A stretch of 64,000 nucleotides of DNA from positions 434,001 to 498,000 of the forward strand of contig CAVQXR010000002.1 in NCBI GenBank assembly GCA_963717955.1. The letters are read 5' to 3'. The position numbers were made by a program, and so were the translations under genes. Position 1 is the stretch's first letter; each line of letters begins with the position of its first letter. Below the pieces are notes generated by a model, which did not search any database, was not told where the DNA came from, and saw only the letters and a program-made list of their open reading frames with translations. Origin of the DNA: CAVQXR01 sp963717955 (lineage in GTDB: Bacteria > Actinomycetota > Thermoleophilia > Gaiellales > Gaiellaceae). Positions 25,401 through 33,364 of the stretch are shown piece by piece.

Positions 25401-25793
25401 GCGCACATGGAGATCATTGCCGGCAGCCTCGTTCTGCTCGGCGATCGCATCGCGGATCGCGATCGCCGCCCGGACGGCCCGCTCGGGATCGTCCTCGTGG
25501 GCCGCCGGGGCGCCGAAGAGCGCGACGACGGCGTCGCCGATGAACTTCTCGACGGTGCCGCCGAAATGCTCGAGCTCTGCCCGCAGCCGGGCGTGGTAGC
25601 CGCCGAGAAGCGCGCGCACATCCTCGGGATCGAGCCGCTCGGCCCTGCTCGTGAACCCGGCGAGGTCGCAGAAGAGCACGGACAGCACCTTGCGCTCCTC
25701 CCGGGTCGCGGAGGAGGCAGCGAGGGGTGTCCCGCAGCTGGCGCAGAACCGGGCGCCCGGTGGTCCTTCGAAGCCGCATGCCGGGCAGTGCAT
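22473..25793 (-). CDS. Class III adenylate/guanylate cyclase with AAA ATPase and TPR-like repeats
   Basis: A 1106-aa multidomain signalling protein. Residues 1-25 form a zinc ribbon (CPACG and CASCG). Residues 35-210 are a class III cyclase: KVLSVLFCDLAGFTSRAERL gives the first metal Asp and EKFIGDAVVALFGAPAAHED the second. An AAA/STAND ATPase follows with Walker A VGVPGIGKSRLVWEL (about 258-272) and VFEDLHWADDDLLDFVDYL as Walker B. The last 500 residues are Ala/Leu-rich helical repeats of TPR type. This layout is common in actinobacterial cyclase-ATPase regulators; no LuxR DNA-binding domain is present. ATG 25793 is chosen because the zinc ribbon begins immediately (MHCPACG). Confidence 0.88.
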   Translation of the reverse strand: MHCPACGFEGPPGARFCASCGTPLAASSATREERKVLSVLFCDLAGFTSRAERLDPEDVRALLGGYHARLRAELEHFGGTVEKFIGDAVVALFGAPAAHEDDPERAVRAAIAIRDAIAEQNEAAGNDLHVRIGVTTGEAMVALDALPAAGEGMASGDVVNTCARLQSAAPIDGILVDETTHRATQRTIEYREAEPVLAKGKERPIRVWEALAARSRHGVDVVQRGRAPLVGRDDELALLTGALARARNERSPQLVTLVGVPGIGKSRLVWELFQIVDADPELMWWRQGRSLPYGEGVTYWALGEMVKAQAGILETDGEESAAEKLHAIVAELVTEDGDARWIEGHLRPLVGLASSVEFAGDRRGEAFAAWRRLFEALSDGSPTVLVFEDLHWADDDLLDFVDYLVEWASGVPLLVVGTARPELLDRRPSWGGGKRNALTVSLSALSDEETARLVASLLDRPVLDADVQSGLLARAGGNPLYAEEYVHMLRERGERTELTLPETLQGIIAARLDTLPAPDKALLQDAAVIGKVFWVGALAEISDTARWQVEERLHALERLEFVRRDRRSSVASESEFVFRHALVRDVAYGQIPRSRRGQSHRRIAAWIESLGRPDDNAEMLAHHYLAALELARATGEDVSVIAGRACAVLSDAGDRALALSAYTAAMRAYRAATELAQPGSLERARLLLATARAEHRDDYSAGEAALAEALEALTPHGAVEDMAEAQLRLADVVWRAGDQRRMLEHLEQGVSLLRDAAPSPQKAFVIGEASRLLMLTSSQAEAIALGREALAMAEALALDELSADVRVTVGTARGSLGEVGGIEDIEQAIGLGRAGGFGNVIVRGCVNAAAILWYLGDVRRSDEYVGIARKAAIEIRHAEAMRWTKSETATSAYWLGRWAEAERTAEEIIGELDARPVHYLDATAHWVRAEIRLARGDFAGARSDAGWQLDFARGAADPQILWPALAGSARVMLAIGDGALSQALIDEILTRRDTGAGIMLGAYFEAAVVLAEREDAERLCRLAEHSLLETPWHRAAALLAERELVRAADLLGEIGVPVDEAYVRMLAAERRDAGAETQAARALAFWRSVGATAYARRCEALLPASA

Positions 25794-25847
25794 CTCACCA
25801 CGACTGTGACCGACGGAGCCAGTCCGGGTCAAGTGCCGGCGAACGGC

Positions 25848-25875
25848 TGCGGCCCGCCGGGAAGGACGGGCCGCA
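25848..25875 (-). terminator. Hairpin terminator after htrA
   Basis: TGCGGCCCG (25848-25856) and CGGGCCGCA (25867-25875) form a perfect 9-bp stem with a 10-base loop between the htrA stop and the cyclase start. No T-tract follows on the minus strand, so termination efficiency is uncertain. Confidence 0.55.
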
Positions 25876-25902
25876 GTTACGGGAGGGGAAGGAGGGTCGG
25901 AC

Positions 25903-26931
25903 TCAGCGGGCGGCGAGCGTCGCCGTCAGCTCGACGCGCTCGCCGTCGCGCAGGACGACGACGGCAACCTGGTCGCCGGGGGCGTGGCTGCGCAGCGCGC
26001 TGAGGAGCTCCTCCATGGAGCGGACGGGAGCTCCGCCGATCTCGACGATGACGTCGCCGGGCTGAAGGCCGGCCGCGGCCGCCGCCGAGCCGTCGCTCAC
26101 GGACTGGATCTCGACGCCGCCTTCGATGCCGAGCTGCTCGCGCTCCTGCGCGCTCACCTGGGCCGCGGTGATACCGAGGAAGGGCTGCTGCGCAGTGCCC
26201 GTCTCGAGGAGCTGCTGCACGACGCGCAGCACCGTCGGCGAGGGAATCGCGAAGCCGAGCGAGTTGGCGTTCTCGGTCGCGGGAATGCCGGCCGAGTTGA
26301 TACCGATCACCTGGCCGACGGAGTTCACGAGCGCTCCCCCGGAGTTGCCGGGCGAGATCGGCGCGTCGGTCTGGATCAGGTCGATGTAGGTTCCCTGGTC
26401 GAGCGAGCGGTGCAGCGCGGAGACGATTCCCGCGGTCACGGTGTTCTCGAACCCGAGCGGGCTGCCGACGGCGATCGCGAGTTCTCCGACGCGCGGGAGC
26501 TCTTCCGCGAACGCGGCCTCGGTGAGCCCCTCCTGGTCGGTCTCGAGGATCGCGAGATCGGTCGCCGGATCGGTGGCGCGCACCTGCGCCGGGATCCGGT
26601 CGCCGTTCGAGAGGACCAGCTCGACCTGGCTCGTTCCCTCGACGACGTGGTTGTTCGTGACGACGATGCCCTGTCCGGCGTCGTACACGACGCCGCTGCC
26701 CTGGCCGGCGTTCGTCACCACCGAGACGATGGACGGGGTGATCTGCTCGACGAGGTCCGGGATCAGCTCGTGGGCGGGCACGCCGCCGGTGGCGACGAAC
26801 GGCGTGGAGGCAGGCTGCGTGGAGGAGGCCGCGCGCTCGGCGTTCGACGGGGCCGAGCTGCCGCAGGCGGCGGTCCCGATCGCGACGGAGGCGAGTGCGA
26901 GCACGGAGACGAGACGAAGGCGTTTGTTCAT
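25903..26931 (-). CDS. htrA: HtrA/DegP-type serine protease lipoprotein with PDZ domain
   Basis: A 342-aa envelope protease for misfolded proteins. The signal peptide ends in a lipobox (VAIGTAACGSS), so the mature protein is probably membrane-tethered outside the cell membrane. The trypsin-like triad is His in VTNNHVVEGT (about 95), Asp in ATDPATDLAIL (about 124) and Ser in APISPGNSGGALVN (about 195). One PDZ domain (about 240-340) has QQPFLGITAAQVSAQE and AGLQPGDVIVEIGG. The length suits one-PDZ HtrA proteins of Gram-positive bacteria. A short Ser/Thr/Pro linker separates the lipid anchor and the protease domain. The upstream gene is divergent. Confidence 0.93.
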   Translation of the reverse strand: MNKRLRLVSVLALASVAIGTAACGSSAPSNAERAASSTQPASTPFVATGGVPAHELIPDLVEQITPSIVSVVTNAGQGSGVVYDAGQGIVVTNNHVVEGTSQVELVLSNGDRIPAQVRATDPATDLAILETDQEGLTEAAFAEELPRVGELAIAVGSPLGFENTVTAGIVSALHRSLDQGTYIDLIQTDAPISPGNSGGALVNSVGQVIGINSAGIPATENANSLGFAIPSPTVLRVVQQLLETGTAQQPFLGITAAQVSAQEREQLGIEGGVEIQSVSDGSAAAAAGLQPGDVIVEIGGAPVRSMEELLSALRSHAPGDQVAVVVLRDGERVELTATLAAR

Positions 26932-27071
26932 GCTTCCGTTCTACCGCACGGCGCATGGATCGGGGTTACGGCGGATGAAGCGGTGTTGAGCCCGCGTTCA
27001 GCCCGTGTTGTGCCTCCCTGGGGTCGCGATCGAGGCGGCGGCTTCCGGAGCCTCACCACTAGCATCCTCGC

Positions 27072-28397
27072 ATGGCGCTGATCGACGCCGTCGACGAGCG
27101 GATCGAGGCGGGTACGGAGGAGCTCGTGGAGCTGTGCCGCGCCCTCGTCCGCCTCGACACGACCTCGGTCGACCTCTCGCCCGGCTCGGAGCACACCGAG
27201 AACGACGAGGCCGCCTGCCAGGCGGTGATCGCGAAGCGTCTGCGCTCGCTCGGCGCCGAGGTCGACCAGTGGGAGCCCGACGCCGACGCCCTCCGCGGCC
27301 ACCCGATGATGCCGCCGTGGCACCACTTCCGCGGCCGTCCACTCACTGCGGGCGTGCTGCGGGGCCGGGGTGGAGGACGGTCCCTCGTCGTCAACGGGCA
27401 CATCGACGTGGTCGACGCGGGCGACCCCGCGAACTGGACGAGCCCGCCCTTCGCCGCCGAGATCCGTGAGGGGCGGCTGTACGGGCGCGGCGCCGTCGAC
27501 ATGAAGGGCGGGGTCGCGGCAGCGCTCTTCGCCCTCGACGTGCTGGGCAGGGCCGGCGTCCGGCTCGCCGGCGATGTGATCTTCGAGGCGGTGACCGACG
27601 AGGAGACCTGCGCGATGGGCACGGTCGCGGCGATCGAGCGCGGCTATCGCGGCGACGCGGGCCTCGTCCCCGAGCCGACCCGGATGAGCCTCTGGATCGC
27701 AACCCGCGGCCTGCTCCACGGAACGCTCGGCGTGCCCGGCCGCTCGGCGCACGCCGAGGTGAACCAGCCGCACTGGAGCGACGGAGGAGGCGTGAACGCG
27801 ATTCGCAAGGCCGTGTACCTGCTCGGAGCCCTCGGCGTTCTCGAGACGCAGTGGGCCGAGCGGCCGGAGAAGCGGCATCTCCTGCTCGGGACGCCGGGGA
27901 TCCACCCGACGATCATCCGCGGCGGCGCCTTCATCTCGAACGTGCCCGAGCGCTGCGACGTGGCAGTCAACGCCACGTACCTGCCCGGGGAGGCGGATGC
28001 CGAGGGCTACGGCTCGGGGCCGCGAGGCGAGATCGAGCGAGTCGTCGCAGAGGCCGCGGCCGCGGACGACTGGCTCGGCGGGCATCCACCGTCCTGGTCG
28101 TGGTACACGGACTACCCACCGTCGGAGATCGATCCCGGCCACGCGATCGTCGCGACCGCCCGGGAGGCGGCCGCAGAGCTCGGGATCGACAGCCGCGCCG
28201 AGGGGATCGACACGACGTACGACGGCGCGCTCCTGACGCGGTTCGCGGCGACGCCGAGCCCGGCTTTCGGCGCCGGCGATCTCGCCCGGGCGCACGCCCC
28301 CGACGAATGGATCGGCGTCGACGAGCTCGTCACGTGCGCGCGGGCCTACGCGCGGGTCATGATCCGCTGGTGCGGCGTGGCGGAGGCGGTCGCATGA
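27072..28397 (+). CDS. M20-family metallohydrolase (ArgE/DapE/CPG2-like)
   Basis: A 441-aa zinc-dependent amidohydrolase or peptidase. Metal-binding motifs are His in VVNGHIDVVDAGDPANW, the bridging Asp in GRGAVDMKGGVAAALFAL, and the catalytic Glu pair in FEAVTDEETCAMGT. The dimerisation domain begins near HGTLGVPGRSAHAEV. The last ligand His may lie in GAGDLARAHAPDEWIGV. Members deacylate N-acyl amino acids or cleave C-terminal Glu. The stop overlaps the start of a class III aminotransferase gene (ATGA), suggesting that the released amino compound is then transaminated. No ribosome site is obvious. Confidence 0.88.
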   Translation: MALIDAVDERIEAGTEELVELCRALVRLDTTSVDLSPGSEHTENDEAACQAVIAKRLRSLGAEVDQWEPDADALRGHPMMPPWHHFRGRPLTAGVLRGRGGGRSLVVNGHIDVVDAGDPANWTSPPFAAEIREGRLYGRGAVDMKGGVAAALFALDVLGRAGVRLAGDVIFEAVTDEETCAMGTVAAIERGYRGDAGLVPEPTRMSLWIATRGLLHGTLGVPGRSAHAEVNQPHWSDGGGVNAIRKAVYLLGALGVLETQWAERPEKRHLLLGTPGIHPTIIRGGAFISNVPERCDVAVNATYLPGEADAEGYGSGPRGEIERVVAEAAAADDWLGGHPPSWSWYTDYPPSEIDPGHAIVATAREAAAELGIDSRAEGIDTTYDGALLTRFAATPSPAFGAGDLARAHAPDEWIGVDELVTCARAYARVMIRWCGVAEAVA

Positions 28398-29773
28398 GCG
28401 GCGCCGTCGTCCGTAGCGACGAGACCGCGGTCTTCCCGCGCGAGCTCGACAAGGCCTATCCGCTGATCGAACGCGCCGAGGGCGTGTGGCTCTACGACGC
28501 TGCCGGCGACGCGATCCTCGACGCGGTGGGCGGCGGAGCGATGGTGGCGAGCCTCGGCCATGGCGTGCCCGAGCTCATCGAGGCCGCGCGGCGGCAGGCG
28601 GAGCGGATCTCGTTCGTCTACAACCTGAGGGCGACGACGCCCGCCCAGGAGGCGCTGGCGGCCGAGCTGCTCGGGATCGCGCCCGAGTTCTCGCGCGTCC
28701 ACTTCGTCTCCGGCGGCTCGGAGGCGAACGAGATGGCGCTCCGGCTCGCTCGCAGCTACCACGTCGAGCGCGGGGAGCCCGACCGCTGGCGCTTCGTCAC
28801 CCAGGCCCAGGCGTATCACGGGCCGACCTGGGCGACGCTGGCGATGACGGGACGCCCGGGCCTGCAACATCCATACGGCCCGTACCTGAGCTCGCAGCTC
28901 CACATTCCGCCGTCGACCTGGCGCTTCGACCCCACGGGCGAAGCGGCGCTCGTGGCCCTCGACCGGGCGCTCGAGGAGGCCGGCCCGGGCACGGTCGCAG
29001 CGTTCTTCTGCGAGGCGGTCAGCGGCGCGTCCCTCCCGGGCTACTCGCCGCCGGACCGCTTCTGGCGCGGCCTCGGCGAGCGCCGCCGTGAGCACGGGTT
29101 TCTGGTCGTGCTCGACGAGATCGTGACCGGGATCGGGCGCACGGGAACCTGGTTCGCCTGCCAGCAGCTCCCGCTCGTCCCGGATATCGTCACGACCGCG
29201 AAGGGGCTCGGCGCCGGATACGCGCCCGTCGGGGCGGTGCTGTGCAGCGAGGCCGTGTACGAGGCGTTCGCCCATGGGTCGCGGGAGTTCGAGCACGGGC
29301 ACACGTGGGACGGCGCCCCGCTCTCCTGCGCCGTCGGCCTCGCCGTTCTCCGCTACCTGAAGGAGCACCGCCTCGTCGACCGCGTGGCGGAGCGAGGCCC
29401 GTCGCTGCGCGCGGAGCTCGACGCGGCGCTCGCCGGTAGCCGCCTCGTGAAGAAGGTGAGGGGACGTGGCTTCCTGCTTGGGATCGACTACGTCGATCCT
29501 CGCGACGGCCGCTCGTTCCTTCCTCGTGAGCTCGCCGTCGCCTCGCGGATCAACGAGGAGGCGTTCCGCCGGGGGTTGCTCGTCTACTCCACGCAGCCGA
29601 CCGGCGACGGATACACGGGCGACCAGACGCTGCTGACGCCGGCGTTCGTCTCGACCGACGACGAGCTCGCGCTCATCGTCGAGCGGACGGCCGACACGGT
29701 GCTCGCCGTCGAGCGGACGCTCGAGGCATTGCTCGGCGAGCGCTCCGAGCCCGCTTCCGCGCCTGCCCGGTGA
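28394..29773 (+). CDS. Class III PLP-dependent aminotransferase
   Basis: A 459-aa enzyme of the omega-aminotransferase group. FVSGGSEANEMALRLARSYH binds the PLP phosphate, TQAQAYHGPTWATLAMTG stacks on the ring, VVLDEIVTGIGRTGTWFA holds the conserved Asp, and the catalytic Lys is in IVTTAKGLGAGYAPVGAV. The C-terminal half has HGHTWDGAPLSCAVGLAVL. It is only a distant paralogue of the aminotransferase at 18597. The ATGA overlap with the M20 hydrolase makes a two-gene unit for processing an acylated amine or amino acid. Donor and acceptor are unknown. Confidence 0.88.
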   Translation: MSGAVVRSDETAVFPRELDKAYPLIERAEGVWLYDAAGDAILDAVGGGAMVASLGHGVPELIEAARRQAERISFVYNLRATTPAQEALAAELLGIAPEFSRVHFVSGGSEANEMALRLARSYHVERGEPDRWRFVTQAQAYHGPTWATLAMTGRPGLQHPYGPYLSSQLHIPPSTWRFDPTGEAALVALDRALEEAGPGTVAAFFCEAVSGASLPGYSPPDRFWRGLGERRREHGFLVVLDEIVTGIGRTGTWFACQQLPLVPDIVTTAKGLGAGYAPVGAVLCSEAVYEAFAHGSREFEHGHTWDGAPLSCAVGLAVLRYLKEHRLVDRVAERGPSLRAELDAALAGSRLVKKVRGRGFLLGIDYVDPRDGRSFLPRELAVASRINEEAFRRGLLVYSTQPTGDGYTGDQTLLTPAFVSTDDELALIVERTADTVLAVERTLEALLGERSEPASAPAR

Positions 29774-29855
29774 CCCGATCCAGGTACGGTTCGGCGTACC
29801 GCCCTGGGCGGGCCGGCCGCTTGAGCGCGCGATCGACCGGTTGGAGGAGTGTCCT

Positions 29856-30656
29856 GTGATCGAGCGGCCTGGAGGTGCGATGGAGACGACGGCGATCAGT
29901 GAGCAGGTCGGGCCCGAGCCCGCTGCCGGTGCAGTGGTGTCGGCCCGTGAGGTCACGCGGCGCTTCGGCGAGGGGGAGACCGCGGTCGACGCCCTGCGCG
30001 GGGTCGATCTCGACATCCCGCGTGGGCAGTTCACGGCCGTGATGGGGCCGTCGGGCTCGGGCAAGTCGACGCTGATGCACATCCTCGCCGGGCTCGATCG
30101 ACCGACCTCGGGGTCGGTCTGGATCGACGAAACCGAGATCGCCCGGCTCGGCGACCAGCACCTCACGCTACTGCGGCGCGAGCACATCGGCTTCGTCTTC
30201 CAGTTCTTCAACCTCCTGCCGATGTTGACTGCGCAGGAGAACATCACACTCCCGGTCGAGCTTGCCGGCGCGAAGCCGGAGAAGGCGTGGCTGGACGAGC
30301 TGGTCGGGAAGGTCGGGCTGTCCGATCGTCGCAGCCATCGCCCGTCCGAGCTCTCCGGCGGACAGCAGCAGCGGGTCGCGATCGCGAGGGCGCTCGTCAC
30401 GCGTCCGACCGTGCTCTTCGCCGACGAGCCGACCGGCAACCTCGACTCCCGCACCGGCGAGGAGATCCTGCGCCTGCTCCGCGACTCGGTCGACAGCTAC
30501 GGCCAGACGATGCTGATCGTGACCCACGAAGCCCGGGCGGCGGCGATGGCAGATCGTGTCTTGTTCCTCGCCGACGGCCTGATCGTCAAGGATCTCGGGC
30601 GCTCGACGGCGTCGGAGATCCTCGCCGCGCTGAACGAGCTGTCGGCCACTCCATGA
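29856..30656 (+). CDS. MacB/LolD-type ABC transporter ATPase
   Basis: A 266-aa ATPase. Motifs are Walker A MGPSGSGKSTLMHILAGLD, FVFQFFNLLPMLTAQENI (Q-loop), LSGGQQQRVAIARALVTRP (signature) and VLFADEPTGNLDSRTGEEIL (Walker B), followed by the switch His in IVTHEARAA. QFFNLLPMLTA and DEPTGNLD mark the LolD/MacB group, which drives extrusion or envelope mechanotransmission. GTG 29856 is preferred because GGAGGAG lies 6 bases before it; ATG 29880 also has GGAGGT nearby. The gene overlaps the permease gene by 4 bases (ATGA). Confidence 0.92.
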   Translation: MIERPGGAMETTAISEQVGPEPAAGAVVSAREVTRRFGEGETAVDALRGVDLDIPRGQFTAVMGPSGSGKSTLMHILAGLDRPTSGSVWIDETEIARLGDQHLTLLRREHIGFVFQFFNLLPMLTAQENITLPVELAGAKPEKAWLDELVGKVGLSDRRSHRPSELSGGQQQRVAIARALVTRPTVLFADEPTGNLDSRTGEEILRLLRDSVDSYGQTMLIVTHEARAAAMADRVLFLADGLIVKDLGRSTASEILAALNELSATP

Positions 30657-33208
30657 TCTCCGTCGCGCTCCGCGGGCTGGCCGGCCGCAAGCTTCGCTCG
30701 GCCCTGACCGCGCTCGCGATCGTGCTCGGCGTCGCGATGATCAGCGGCACCTACGTGCTCACGGACACGATCGATGCGGCATTCAAGAGCGTCTTCGACG
30801 AGGCGTACGCGGGAAGCGACGCCGTGATCACCGGGAAGTCGGCGTTCGACGTCGAGGGCGATCTCGACCCACCATTCGACGAATCGCTACTCGACGAGGT
30901 GCGTGCGCTTCCGGGCGTCCAGACGGCGACGGGCGCCGTGAGCGATCTCGCTCAGCTCACCCAGCCGGACGGCGACCTGATCTCGACGAGCGGCGCGCCG
31001 GCGCTCGGATTCGGGCTCGACTTCTCGCAGGAACGCTTCAACGCGCTGCAGCTGACGGACGGGTCGTGGCCGTCGGGCCCGGGTCAGGTCGCGATCGATG
31101 CGGGTACAGCCGACGAGCACGGGTACGAGGTCGGAGACACGATCGGGGTCGTCGCGAAGGGGCCGCTCGAGGAGTTCACGATCTCCGGGATCGCGAAGTA
31201 CGCGAACGTGGACACGCTCGGCAGCGCCACGATCGCGGCGTTCACCCTTCCCGAGGGACAGCGCCTGTTCCAGAAGGAGGGTCAGCTGGACGGCATCCAG
31301 ATCGCGGGGGCCGAAGGCGTCGCGCCCCAGCAGCTCATCGACGAGATCCAGCCGGTCCTACCGGAGGGGACGCAGGTGCAGACCGGTCAGCAGCAGGCGG
31401 CCGAGGCGAACAAGGACCTCGAGACCTTCACGAAGTTCATCCGCTACTTCCTGCTCGCGTTCGGCGGCATCGCCCTCTTCGTCGGCGCCTTCGTGATCTT
31501 CAACACCCTCTCGATCACGGTCGCCCAGCGCGTCCGCGAGTTCGCGATCCTGCGCACGCTCGGGGCCTCGCGCCGGCAGGTGCTGACATCCGTGATCCTG
31601 GAGGCGCTCGTCATCGGGACGATCGCGTCGGTGGTCGGCCTGTTCCTGGGGCTCGGCCTGGCGAAGGGGCTCAGCGCCGTGCTCAAGGCCGTCGGGCTCG
31701 AGCTTCCGGAGGCCGGCACGGTCTTCGCCGGGCGAACCGTCGTCGTGAGCCTGGCGGCCGGGATCCTGATCACCGTTCTCGCCGGGCTGCTCCCCGCTGT
31801 CCGCGCGACACGGGTGCCGCCGATCGCGGCCGTGCGCGAGGGCGCGACCCTGCCCCGGTCGCGCTTCGCCCGCTTCGCGCCGTTCATCGCCACCCTGATC
31901 ACGATCCTGGGCATCCTCCTGCTCGTCTACGGCTCGTTCGTGGACGGGCTCGGGGTCGGAGAGCGGCTGGGCGCGCTCGGCGCCGGGTGTCTGATCCTCT
32001 TCGTCGGGGTGGCGCTGATCTCGTCTCACCTCGTAAAGCCCCTCGTGAAGGCGCTCGGCTGGCCCGCTCGCCGGATCGGAGGGGCGCCCGGGCGCCTGGC
32101 ACAGGAGAACTCGATCCGCAACCCGTCGCGAACCGCCTCGACTGCGGCCGCGCTGATGATCGGCCTCGCGCTGATCACCTTCGTCGCCCTGCTCGCCGCG
32201 GGGCTGCGCGGTTCGGTGTCGAACGCGATCGACGTGCAGGTCGACGCCGATTACGTCGTCGTCTCCGAGGACGGGTTCACGCCCTTCCAGCCGGGCCCGG
32301 ACGAGGCGCTCGCCTCGACGCCGGGCGCCGAGGTCGTCGGAGTCCGCGGTGACTTCGGCGAGGCGTTCGGCAACCAGGAGAACGTCACCGGTGTCGACCC
32401 GGAGACGATTGCGACCGTCTATGCCTTCGACTGGCGCGACGGTTCCGACGATGTCCTCGCGTCACTGTCGGCGAACGGCGCGGTCGTCGAGCAGTCGTTC
32501 GCGACCGATCACGACCTGTCCGTCGGCAGCACCTTCCAGGTGCTGACGACGAACGGGACGACGCTCGACCTCGTCGTGGAGGGGATCTACCACGCGCCGC
32601 CGTTCTGGCAGATGCTCGGCTCCGTCACGATCCCGCAGGCGACCTTCGACGAGGCCTTCGAGAACCCGCGGAACCTGTACACGTTCGTCAACGTCGAGGG
32701 CGGGCCGAGCCCGGACGCGCAGGCCGCGCTCGTGGCGTCGCTCACCGATTTCCCGACGGTCGAGCTCGACACGAAGGACGGGTTCGTCACGTCGCAGCAG
32801 GACTCGATCGACCCGCTTCTCAACCTGCTCTACGTGCTGCTCGCGCTGTCGGTGATCGTGAGCCTCTTCGGCATCGTCAACACGCTCGTGCTCGCGGTAT
32901 TCGAGCGAACGCGCGAGCTCGGGATGCTCCGCGCGATCGGGATGACGAGGCGCCAGATGCGCAACATGATCCGCTACGAGAGCGTGATCACGGCGCTGAT
33001 CGGCGCGGCGCTCGGGATGGTCGTCGGGTTCGTCCTCGCCGCCATGACGACCGCAGCGCTCCGAAGCGAGGGGCTCGTGTTCTCGGTGCCGATCGGGAGC
33101 CTGATCGTCTTCGGGATCATCGGCGTGCTCGCGGGCATCGTCGCGGCGATCTTCCCCGCACGACGTGCCGCGCGGCTGAACGTCCTCGAGGCCCTCCAGT
33201 ACGAATAA
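30653..33208 (+). CDS. FtsX/MacB-type ABC transporter permease, double-length
   Basis: An 851-aa membrane protein with two copies of the MacB-PCD plus FtsX layout. Helix 1 is KLRSALTALAIVLGVAMISG. A large external domain follows (about 40-255), then an FtsX core of helices near 265-400 containing REFAILRTLGASRRQVLTSV. A second half has helices near 420-460, an external domain (about 515-710), and a final FtsX core with RELGMLRAIGMTRRQMRNMI. Such duplicated permeases pair with a separate ATPase, here encoded just upstream, to export lipids, peptides or antibiotics, or to control cell-wall enzymes. The exported substrate is unknown. Confidence 0.9.
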   Translation: MISVALRGLAGRKLRSALTALAIVLGVAMISGTYVLTDTIDAAFKSVFDEAYAGSDAVITGKSAFDVEGDLDPPFDESLLDEVRALPGVQTATGAVSDLAQLTQPDGDLISTSGAPALGFGLDFSQERFNALQLTDGSWPSGPGQVAIDAGTADEHGYEVGDTIGVVAKGPLEEFTISGIAKYANVDTLGSATIAAFTLPEGQRLFQKEGQLDGIQIAGAEGVAPQQLIDEIQPVLPEGTQVQTGQQQAAEANKDLETFTKFIRYFLLAFGGIALFVGAFVIFNTLSITVAQRVREFAILRTLGASRRQVLTSVILEALVIGTIASVVGLFLGLGLAKGLSAVLKAVGLELPEAGTVFAGRTVVVSLAAGILITVLAGLLPAVRATRVPPIAAVREGATLPRSRFARFAPFIATLITILGILLLVYGSFVDGLGVGERLGALGAGCLILFVGVALISSHLVKPLVKALGWPARRIGGAPGRLAQENSIRNPSRTASTAAALMIGLALITFVALLAAGLRGSVSNAIDVQVDADYVVVSEDGFTPFQPGPDEALASTPGAEVVGVRGDFGEAFGNQENVTGVDPETIATVYAFDWRDGSDDVLASLSANGAVVEQSFATDHDLSVGSTFQVLTTNGTTLDLVVEGIYHAPPFWQMLGSVTIPQATFDEAFENPRNLYTFVNVEGGPSPDAQAALVASLTDFPTVELDTKDGFVTSQQDSIDPLLNLLYVLLALSVIVSLFGIVNTLVLAVFERTRELGMLRAIGMTRRQMRNMIRYESVITALIGAALGMVVGFVLAAMTTAALRSEGLVFSVPIGSLIVFGIIGVLAGIVAAIFPARRAARLNVLEALQYE

Positions 33209-33210
33209 GC

Positions 33211-33330
33211 AAGGCGAGCTGGGCTCGCCGCGCAGCGGGCAGCGAAGCTGACCGCGAAGTGCCGCGGCCCGGCGAAAGCCGGGCCGCACAAAGGCGAGCC
33301 TTGGGCTCGCCGCGCAGCGGGCGGCGGAGC
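33211..33330. repeat. Direct repeats of a 40-base unit around a GAAA-loop hairpin
   Basis: AAGGCGAGCTGGGCTCGCCG (33211-33230) is repeated with a 2-base insertion from 33291, and both copies continue with CGCAGCGGGC. Between them GCGGCCCGGC (33264-33273) pairs perfectly with GCCGGGCCGC (33278-33287) around a GAAA tetraloop. The region separates the convergent permease and GcvT-like genes and very likely terminates both. Confidence 0.6.
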
Positions 33331-33364
33331 CTCCGCGGCCGAGCCGGGCCGTCAGCCGCGGCGG

